Shown here one piece after another: positions 20,666-26,306 of a stretch of DNA of 26,306 nt. This stretch comes from JAWPNA01 sp045402695. Lineage in GTDB: Bacteria > Acidobacteriota > Polarisedimenticolia > JACPZX01 > DASXTC01. The stretch lies in contig JAWPNA010000046.1 in NCBI GenBank assembly GCA_045402695.1, positions 1 to 26,306 of the forward strand, written 5' to 3'. The number at the start of each line of letters is the position of its first letter. Position 1 is the first letter of the stretch. Below the pieces are notes generated by a model, which did not search any database, was not told the origin of the DNA, and was given only the letters and a program-made list of their open reading frames with translations. The position numbers and the translations under genes are program-made.

Positions 20666-23014
20666 TCAACGCCGTTCGAGCGTCACGCCTGTATAGTAAT
20701 GATGAAGGATTTCCTCGTATGTCTTTCCCCGCAGAGCCATGCCGTAGGCCCCGACCTGGCACATGCCGACGCCGTGGCCCCACCCCTTGCCGGCGAAGAT
20801 GAAGGTCTCCACCTTGCCGTCATCCCCGTACTGCCGATCGACCATGAAGAGCGTCTCGCGCAGCCCCAGCAGACTCTCGATGCTGAAGCCGTGGAACGTG
20901 AAGCGCCCGGCGCTGCCCACAACGGCGAGATCCACGATCCGCCCCGACACACCTCTGCTGCCAGGGATGATATCGACAAGGTCGCCCACGGAGGCCCGGG
21001 ACCTGATCCGGCTCGCCAGCTCCGACCGGGGGACGCGCACCTCCCATGCGTAAAGGTTGGAGAACCGATCGTCTGAGGCGCCGCGCTGGTTGGATTTGAA
21101 CGCGAGGCAGTCGATGGCGCCCGAGGAGGAGACATGGTATTCCAGAGCGTCACCGCCTTGAAGGAGCCGGTCGGCCACGGCGTAGGTGTCGGCCTGATCC
21201 TTGACCAGCAGGTGCAGGCGCGCCGCGAGCGGATAGAAGGTCAGGGTCCCCTCCGATTGCAGACCCACCGTGTCTCCGCGTGAGCCTCGATAACGACCCG
21301 CCTGCATGCCCGTGGCTTCGTAGCGGGCGATCATCTTGTAGAGGCCGCGCGCCAGCAGGGCGCGCGTCGCCGGGTCGTCGGGACCCGAGCCGCCTGATGC
21401 GGCCGGGCGCATGGGGGGAATGATCTCCTCCTTCACGGCATAGGCGAGAGCGGCGCGCGACCGCTCCTGTGTGCTCAGGAGCGCCTCTGGGCCCAGCAGC
21501 GCGGGGAGATCGGCCGGTGAGAGGAGCTGCGTAACCCGCTCGTTCCACCCGAACGCCTCCACGAGGTACTCCCCCAGGGTGGCGACGTCCAGGATCTGGC
21601 GATCCGGCGCGAACGTGGGGGGAGGTCTCTTTCCCGCGGCCTTCAAGGACCGTCGCGTCCACTCTCCCGTCTGGCGCGCGTCGAGAGCGGCCGCCATCTG
21701 GTCGGCGCGCGTCTCGTCCGGGCTCAGCACGCCGAGCACTTCAAGCCCGGCCAGCGGCTCATCGAGGCGCCCGCCTCCCGGCATCACGACGGAGATGCCA
21801 TCCCACGCACCCCGCACCGCGCGGCGCGCCGCGAGAAGCGCCTCTTCATCGGCATAGCAGGGCACGCCCTTGAGGTACGTCCCCGTCATCTCGCGAAAGA
21901 CGTTCTTGAGATCCTCCGTGTGCCCTCCGCACGTGGATGTGTACAGCGCGTTGATCGGTTTGCCCTCGAAGGTCGCGATGACTCCCGAGGTCTGCTCGAC
22001 GGCGAAGTCGGACAGTGGATGCTCGGCCGACATGCCGCCGTAGACCTGGCACCGCGCGCTGTCGCAGATATCGAACCCGTCCTCGACGAACTGGCCGCGG
22101 TTGGACTCGGTGTAAGTGCGCGCCGCCACCGCCTGGGCCTTCAGCGCCTCCAGCTCGGGATAGATGCCCGGCCCCAGCTCCTTCGGCACGACACCCTTGA
22201 GGTAGTCCTCCCTGTTCAGGACATTGACCGCCTTGAGCTGCCTCCCGCGAGTCAGGAGCACCTCCACCACGCCTCGGTAAGGCTGGTCGGCCACCTTCAC
22301 GGGCCGGCCCTCCGCCGCAGGCAGCACCAGCAGGGCCTTCGCCGCGGTCGGCATGTCGTTGTACTCTTCGTCCACGAGCCGCAGCCTCGGCTCCTTGCCT
22401 CTGGCGGCGGCCTCCTGCACGACCCAGATTTCGGAGAACCCCAGCTCGCGCAGCTTATCTTCGACTTGCCTGATCTCCTCGCGGGAGGCTCGCCGGCCCA
22501 CGCGCACGCGCCACGCGTTGCGGTCGGGATTCCGGGTGACGGTCACGACCTCACCCGTGTCGGCCTCGAGACGGCTCTTGAGCGCCTCGGCCTCTTCCTC
22601 ACTGATGAGCGATGCCACCTGGACCTGAAACTCTGCGGGGGGCTCCGGGGCGACACCCCGCTGCAGCACCACACGGACCACCCCCTTGTGCAGGTGCTTC
22701 CACACATCGCGTCCACTGTCGCGGTCCACGATGTAGAGCCCGCCGGATGACTCCAACGTGACGGTCCGACCGTCGCCCGCGAGACCGATGCGCACCGTGG
22801 GTGCCTTGAGGCGCAGCGAGACGATGCCGCCGCTGCGCGGCCTGTCGCCCAGCGGCCCCAGGCGCGTGCGCGCGGCCGTCTCGGCTCCCGAGGAAGACGG
22901 TGAAGATGGTGCGGAAAGTGAAGACGGTGCAGCCGAGACGGCCGGGGCCTGACCTTCCAGCAGCGCCGTCGAGCACAGCGCCGCAAGAACCTTGAGGGTA
23001 AGATTGCACGGCAT
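20666..23014 (-). CDS. SpoIID-family glycan enzyme with SPOR domain and long insertion
   Basis: This exported protein has 782 residues. The signal peptide MPCNLTLKVLAALCSTALLE ends near AVSA (28). A SPOR domain follows at about 128-201 (EFQVQVASLISEEEAE, then RVRVGRRASREE). The SpoIID core begins at about 240, with VVPKEL (Glu279 aligning with the catalytic Glu), ALKAQAVAARTY, CDSARCQVYGG and STCGGHTE, and finishes with GWGHGVGMCQVGAYGMA near the C-terminus. SpoIID of Bacillus is a lytic transglycosylase acting on denuded glycan; SPOR binds the same kind of strand. Between STCGGHTE and GWGHGVGM lie about 380 residues, far more than in ordinary SpoIID, with an SLH-like stretch. ATG 23014 has GAAGG 5 nt upstream; the open frame to 23074 looks non-coding. 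SpoIID relatives occur widely outside sporeformers, so sporulation is not implied. Confidence 0.9.
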   Translation of the reverse strand: MPCNLTLKVLAALCSTALLEGQAPAVSAAPSSLSAPSSPSSSGAETAARTRLGPLGDRPRSGGIVSLRLKAPTVRIGLAGDGRTVTLESSGGLYIVDRDSGRDVWKHLHKGVVRVVLQRGVAPEPPAEFQVQVASLISEEEAEALKSRLEADTGEVVTVTRNPDRNAWRVRVGRRASREEIRQVEDKLRELGFSEIWVVQEAAARGKEPRLRLVDEEYNDMPTAAKALLVLPAAEGRPVKVADQPYRGVVEVLLTRGRQLKAVNVLNREDYLKGVVPKELGPGIYPELEALKAQAVAARTYTESNRGQFVEDGFDICDSARCQVYGGMSAEHPLSDFAVEQTSGVIATFEGKPINALYTSTCGGHTEDLKNVFREMTGTYLKGVPCYADEEALLAARRAVRGAWDGISVVMPGGGRLDEPLAGLEVLGVLSPDETRADQMAAALDARQTGEWTRRSLKAAGKRPPPTFAPDRQILDVATLGEYLVEAFGWNERVTQLLSPADLPALLGPEALLSTQERSRAALAYAVKEEIIPPMRPAASGGSGPDDPATRALLARGLYKMIARYEATGMQAGRYRGSRGDTVGLQSEGTLTFYPLAARLHLLVKDQADTYAVADRLLQGGDALEYHVSSSGAIDCLAFKSNQRGASDDRFSNLYAWEVRVPRSELASRIRSRASVGDLVDIIPGSRGVSGRIVDLAVVGSAGRFTFHGFSIESLLGLRETLFMVDRQYGDDGKVETFIFAGKGWGHGVGMCQVGAYGMALRGKTYEEILHHYYTGVTLERR

Positions 23015-23681
23015 GGGAGCCTTCGAGCCGGTACGCGGCATCTGCTTCGACCTGTGGAATACCCTCGCCTTCACCGATTTTCGGCCTCACCCCATCGAGG
23101 CGCTGGCCTCGGCCTTCGGCCTTGCGGACGAGCCGGGCTGGCGCAGGATCATCGAGCGCGCCATGATGGCGCGCCGCATGACCGGTATCACCGAGGCGAT
23201 CGAGTCGATCACAACCCTCACCGGCAGGCAGATCGCAGAGCGCGGAGCGCGCCGCGATCTGGTCCTGCTCTGGGGTGAGGCGAACATCAGGAACCGCCTC
23301 TTCCCCGACGTGCTGCCGGCCCTCTCATCCTTGCGGCTGGCTCGCGGGGGACGGCGCGGCTACAAACTGGGTCTTCTTTCCAACACGCAGTCCTTCGATC
23401 TCGACTTCATCCGGCGAGAAGGTCTCGACCTGCTGCTGGACGACATGTGTCTCTCCTGTGATTGCGGACTGCTGAAGCCGGATCCCGCCATCTACGACCT
23501 GGCCGCGCGCCGCATGGGGCTTCCTCCGGAGGAGATCCTGATGGTCGGAGACAGCAGACCGGATGATGTCCTTGGCGCGCGCGCGGTGGGCTTAGCTGCG
23601 CTCCTGCTGGACCGGGCCGGCAAGACGGGGGAAGGGATCCGCGATCTGTCGCAGCTCGCCGGCATCCTCACCGCTTCCTGA
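23013..23681 (+). CDS. HAD-superfamily hydrolase-like protein
   Basis: This cytoplasmic protein of about 222 residues has the four HAD motifs: FDLWNTLA (Asp13, nucleophile), LLSNT (motif II), KPDPAIY (motif III Lys) and GDSRPDD (motif IV). The cap inserted after motif I puts it in subfamily I. Position +2 after the nucleophile is Trp instead of the acid/base Asp of ordinary phosphatases, so it may not be a simple phosphatase. The ATG at 23013 shares bases with the opposed SpoIID start. TTG at 23004, in the same frame, has GAGGG 5 nt upstream and may be the true start. The end overlaps folB tail-to-tail by 14 bp. The substrate is unknown. Confidence 0.88.
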   Translation: MGAFEPVRGICFDLWNTLAFTDFRPHPIEALASAFGLADEPGWRRIIERAMMARRMTGITEAIESITTLTGRQIAERGARRDLVLLWGEANIRNRLFPDVLPALSSLRLARGGRRGYKLGLLSNTQSFDLDFIRREGLDLLLDDMCLSCDCGLLKPDPAIYDLAARRMGLPPEEILMVGDSRPDDVLGARAVGLAALLLDRAGKTGEGIRDLSQLAGILTAS

Positions 23682-24087
23682 CGGAGACGGAGCGCCCGTG
23701 CTTGCGGGAGCCGCGCGGGCCCGCGGCGCGCTTGCGTGTCACCTCCACACCGATGTAGTCCACGATGCCGTCAATGATGGGGGTCTCCTTGCGCACCCGC
23801 ACCGTCACTTCCTCGATGGAGAATCGCGCGAGAATCTCCTCCGCGATCCGTCCCGCGACGCTTTCGATCAGATGAAAAGAGTTGCGATCCTGACCGATTT
23901 CCAGGACGAGCCGGTGGACCTCGCGGTAGTCGATGGTGTCGGCGAGACGGTCGCTCGCGATGGCGGGCGACAGGTCTGCGGCCATCTCCACGTCGATGGA
24001 GCAACGCACGCCGACCTCGCGCTCGAGCCGCGTGAGGCCGTGGTACGCGTGGAACTTGATGCCCCCGACGATGATCCGGTCCGTCAT
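23668..24087 (-). CDS. folB: Dihydroneopterin aldolase
   Basis: FolB splits 7,8-dihydroneopterin into 6-hydroxymethyl-dihydropterin and glycolaldehyde in folate synthesis. The protein has 139 residues: IIVGGIKFHAYHGL (the FxxxHG motif), TIDYREVHRLV, FHLIESVAGRIAEEIL (with the substrate-binding Glu) and VTVRVRKETPIIDGIVDYIG, with the conserved Lys before the final strand. The C-terminal 25 residues are an unusually basic tail (KRAAGPRGSRKHGRSVSVRKR-like), which the family normally lacks. ATG 24087 has a purine-rich GGAAGGAAACAGG stretch directly upstream; the frame stays open to 24171 without homology. No folK or folP is adjacent. Confidence 0.92.
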   Translation of the reverse strand: MTDRIIVGGIKFHAYHGLTRLEREVGVRCSIDVEMAADLSPAIASDRLADTIDYREVHRLVLEIGQDRNSFHLIESVAGRIAEEILARFSIEEVTVRVRKETPIIDGIVDYIGVEVTRKRAAGPRGSRKHGRSVSVRKR

Positions 24088-24167
24088 CCTGTTTCCTTCC
24101 CGCCGCGCGAGTCTAAACCCCGACATCGGCAGTGTCAACGAAACCTGCGAGAGGCAAAGAGGGCCCG

Positions 24168-25514
24168 TCATGGCGACAGGTCGCGGCGCCCCGGCAGCGG
24201 CGTCTCGGGGATCGGGTATCTCATGAATCGTCGCATGTGGGGGATGCGGAACGCGAAGACGAGCCCGCCCGCCGCGCAGAAAGTCGCCCCGAGAGCCACG
24301 GTGGCGGGGGCGCCCGCGCGCTCGGCCAGAGCGCCGGCCAGGAGGCTGCCGATCGGCTGCATCCCGACGAACATGATGGTGTAGAGGCTCATGATGCGGC
24401 CCCGCAGCGAGTCGGGGCAGAGCGACTGAAGCAGGAGGTTGGTGGCCGCGGCCTCGGTGATCATGGCGTACCCGACCACCACCAGGACCCCAGTGGACAG
24501 CGCGAAGCTGACGGAGAGCGAGAAGGCGACCAGCGACAGACCGAACACGATCCCCCCGGCCGCGACGACCCGGCCGAGGCCCACCACCGACTTTCTCTGC
24601 GCCAGCACCGCCGCCCCCACGCAGGCGCCCACGCCCGTGGCTCCCATCAACGTGCCGAGCCCTCTCGCGCCACCATGAAGGATGTCGCCGGCGAAGATCG
24701 GCATCAGGACGAAGTAGGGCATGCCGCAGACGCTGATGAGGCCCAGCAGGAGCAGGAGTGAACGGATCGGCGGGCTTCCGCCCGCGAACCGGATCCCCTC
24801 GTAAAGATAGCCGCGCGTGGAGATGATGCCGGCGCGGACGGGCCGCACCGGCAGGCGCATCCTCAGCAAGCAGGCAATCACCGCGCAGTAGGAGGCCGCG
24901 TTGATGAGAAAGCAGGTCCCCTCCCCCACCGTGGCCACCACCAGTCCGGCGATCGCCGGACCCACGACACGGGCGGCGTTGTACACCGTGGAGTTGAGGG
25001 CAAGGGCATTGGGCAGATCGTCCTGCTCCACCATGGAAGCGATGAACGACTGGCGTGCGGGGACGTCGAACGCGTCGATGATCCCATGCACGGTGGCCAG
25101 GGCGAAAATCTCCCAGACATGGGTCCTTCCGGAGACCACGAGCATGCCCAGCGCAAGAGCCTGCAGCAAAGCAAGGGCCTGCGTGACGATGACCACCCGG
25201 TGCCGGTTGAAGCGATCCGCCACCAGCCCGCCAGCGAGGCCCAACAGCAGCACGGGTCCTCTGTCGGCGAAGCCGATCAGGCCAAGCAGCAGCGCCGAGC
25301 CTGTGAGCCGGTAGACCAGCCAGGCCTGGGCGGTGCTCTGCATCCAGGTCCCCACCACGGAGATGAGCTGCCCGGAGAAAAAGAGCCTGTAGTTGCGGTG
25401 GCGCAGCGATCGAAGGCCCACGGGCCAGATGCGCCAGCGCGCGGCGGCGGCGCCGCTGGTCTTTAGCGTCGAGGGCCTGGGCGGAGGTGAGGGGATTCTC
25501 GATTCTGTTGACAA
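24168..25514 (-). CDS. MFS transporter (EntS/MFS_3-like)
   Basis: This is a major facilitator of about 448 residues with roughly 12 hydrophobic helices. RSLRHRNYRLFFSGQLISVVG is the typical start of the MFS_3 (EntS/transmembrane secretion effector) group. GGLVADRFNRHRV is the loop 2-3 motif A, and FDVPARQSFIASMVEQDDLPNA, ALNSTVYNAARVVGPAIAG and CPDSLRGRIMSLYTIMFVGM are group signatures. It is probably an exporter; the substrate is unknown. The longest frame begins at TTG 25514. GTG 25421, just before GLRSLRHRN, is also possible and would remove a Pro/Ser-rich tail. It is 80 bp upstream of folB on the same strand. Confidence 0.92.
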   Translation of the reverse strand: MSTESRIPSPPPRPSTLKTSGAAAARWRIWPVGLRSLRHRNYRLFFSGQLISVVGTWMQSTAQAWLVYRLTGSALLLGLIGFADRGPVLLLGLAGGLVADRFNRHRVVIVTQALALLQALALGMLVVSGRTHVWEIFALATVHGIIDAFDVPARQSFIASMVEQDDLPNALALNSTVYNAARVVGPAIAGLVVATVGEGTCFLINAASYCAVIACLLRMRLPVRPVRAGIISTRGYLYEGIRFAGGSPPIRSLLLLLGLISVCGMPYFVLMPIFAGDILHGGARGLGTLMGATGVGACVGAAVLAQRKSVVGLGRVVAAGGIVFGLSLVAFSLSVSFALSTGVLVVVGYAMITEAAATNLLLQSLCPDSLRGRIMSLYTIMFVGMQPIGSLLAGALAERAGAPATVALGATFCAAGGLVFAFRIPHMRRFMRYPIPETPLPGRRDLSP

Positions 25515-25535
25515 GGGGTCGGGGTCGGATAGAAT
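25508..25535 (+). promoter_or_regulatory. Sigma70 promoter for the tandem-repeat protein gene
   Basis: TTGACA (25508-25513) and TAGAAT (25530-25535) are separated by 16 bp; the -10 has five of six consensus bases. A start near 25542 would give a leader of about 90 nt. A 6-bp inverted repeat (CGCCGG at 25537-25542 and CCGGCG at 25562-25567) overlaps the start point and could be an operator. The -35 box overlaps the TTG start codon proposed for the divergent MFS gene. Confidence 0.75.
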
Positions 25536-25631
25536 ACGCCGGTCAGGGCAGCTTTAAACAGCCGGCGGAGTATACACCAACGACCTTCTCCGCCCCTGGC
25601 GAGTCCGCAATAAACGCCGACGGTGAAGAGC

Positions 25632-26090
25632 ATGGGGATCATCGGATTCGCTGGCGAGATCTTCTTCGAGGACAAGGTCGTAGCACACTTCAAGGATGGC
25701 CGCGTGGTCAAGGGCCACACGCGGGACTTCTCCCCCACGCGAGACTCCTTCACGCTCAACCCATACACCGGCAGCGGCGGCCCGGTGGCCGTGTTCCTCG
25801 ACGAGCTGAAGGCGGTGTTCCATGTGCGGACCTTCGAGGGGAACCCGAACCACCCCCGGCCGAAAGACGAGGTCGGGGACATTGACGAGGAGCGGTTCGC
25901 GAAGGTGATGGCGGACGGCCGCAAGGTCGCGATCCAGTTTCAGGACGGCGAGCGGCTGTGGGGGTACGCCGAGTCGTTCGGCGAAGAGGATCCGGGCTTC
26001 TTCTTCTTTCCCACCGACCCGGCCGACAACAACCTGCGCATCTACGTCCTGAAGTCATCCTTGCGCGAGATGGTGTTTCTTGACAGCTAG
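25632..26090 (+). CDS. Small protein with two tandem beta repeats (DUF6982-like)
   Basis: This soluble protein has 152 residues (155 if GTG 25623 is used). It contains an internal duplication: residues 15-69 (KVVAHFKDGRVVKGHTRDFS, then VFLDELKAVFHVRTFE) and 98-151 (KVAIQFQDGERLWGYAESFG, then IYVLKSSLREMVFLDS). Each unit reads V-x-h-x-F-x-D-G, then a glycine, an aromatic-rich strand and h-x-h-x3-L-+-x-h-h-F, which suggests two small beta barrels. I recall this pattern from DUF6982 proteins but cannot confirm it. Neither start has a convincing ribosome site. It has its own consensus promoter and overlaps the next gene by 11 bp. The function is unknown. Confidence 0.75.
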   Translation: MGIIGFAGEIFFEDKVVAHFKDGRVVKGHTRDFSPTRDSFTLNPYTGSGGPVAVFLDELKAVFHVRTFEGNPNHPRPKDEVGDIDEERFAKVMADGRKVAIQFQDGERLWGYAESFGEEDPGFFFFPTDPADNNLRIYVLKSSLREMVFLDS

Positions 26091-26306
26091 CCCGTCTGCC
26101 TCACCGGACGTCGCCGCGATCCAGAAGGCGCTGGCCGCGCAGCGCCTTGGAGGTTGGCTCTTCTACGACTTCCGGGGGATCGACCCGATCAGCCTGAGGA
26201 TCCTGCGCTTCCCCCCGGACAAGATCGCCACCCGCCGCTGGTTCTACTTCGTGCCCGCCTCCGGAGATCCTGTACGGATCTGCCACCGCATCGAGGCCGA
26301 CGCGCT
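26080..26306 (+). CDS. M24-type (aminopeptidase P-like) peptidase, N-terminal part (3' end outside window)
   Basis: The frame runs open to the window end and gives 75 residues. Its sequence, IQKALAAQRLGGWLFYDFRG, then IDPISLRIL and RRWFYFVPASGDPVRICHRIE, matches the N-terminal (creatinase/prolidase-N) domain of a group of M24 metallopeptidases related to Xaa-Pro aminopeptidase. The metal-binding domain is outside the window. The likely start is TTG 26080, with GAGATGG at 26067-26073 as the ribosome site and an 11-bp overlap with the upstream gene; no ATG or GTG in this frame precedes the homology. Translational coupling to the tandem-repeat gene is likely. Confidence 0.75.
   Translation, partial: MTASPSASPDVAAIQKALAAQRLGGWLFYDFRGIDPISLRILRFPPDKIATRRWFYFVPASGDPVRICHRIEADA

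Noticed and set aside
20666..23074. Reading the SpoIID protein as evidence for endospore formation
   Set aside because: No other sporulation gene is present, and SPOR domains, Hfq and the PATAN proteins point to a non-sporulating lineage. SpoIID relatives are common outside sporeformers.
25537..25567. CGCCGG/CCGGCG inverted repeat as a riboswitch or leader hairpin
   Set aside because: The predicted transcript start (about 25542) falls inside the first arm, so the RNA probably cannot form it. I keep it only as a possible DNA operator in the promoter entry.

Overview
The window is a dense, high-GC bacterial chromosome segment with no rRNA, tRNA, CRISPR array, insertion sequence or phage gene that I can see. 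The gene content is housekeeping mixed with signalling and envelope proteins. Hfq, Smr-type MutS2, FolB, NadB and SPOR-domain proteins suggest a Gram-negative-type envelope. Repeated PATAN/DUF4388-type proteins, a long SpoIID protein with a SPOR domain, and a tandem-repeat protein resembling DUF6982 are families I associate with Acidobacteriota, Deltaproteobacteria-like phyla and related uncultured lineages. I would guess Acidobacteriota or a neighbour, but the sequence alone does not settle this.

Layout. 1-2321 (+): a tightly overlapped operon with the end of gamma-glutamyltransferase, a LOG-type Rossmann protein and signal peptidase I. 2547-4540 (-): a zinc-ribbon protein followed by nadB. 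4541-4750: a divergent control region with a near-perfect sigma70 promoter, three to four 11-bp phased repeats and a leader hairpin. 4751-9484 (+): a three-gene cluster of a PATAN-membrane-SPOR protein, an exported TPR/HExxH protein and a PATAN-J domain-TPR protein. 9537-10827 (+): an SDR oxidoreductase and a YacP-like NYN nuclease. 10858-23014 (-): a long run on one strand, read from right to left as SpoIID-SPOR, a third PATAN-type protein, a 50-residue membrane protein, miaA, hfq, an exported unknown, pgsA, mutS2, a FIST sensor protein and ftcD. 23013-23681 (+): a HAD-family protein whose start abuts the SpoIID start head-to-head. 23668-25514 (-): folB and an MFS transporter. 25508 to the end (+): a consensus promoter, a two-repeat small protein and the start of an M24-type peptidase.

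How the genes fit together. Most units are ordinary. The part that may hold an undescribed system is the PATAN set. Three non-identical proteins share an N-terminal PATAN/DUF4388-like region and a later 'DG...I...GExETLRTL'-like module, but each carries a different output: a membrane span plus SPOR, a J domain plus TPRs, or a coupled single-pass microprotein. Two lie beside envelope proteins (an exported metallopeptidase-like protein and a SpoIID-SPOR glycan enzyme). I infer a link between cytoplasmic PATAN signalling and cell-wall processing. This is a hypothesis from domain content and gene order only.
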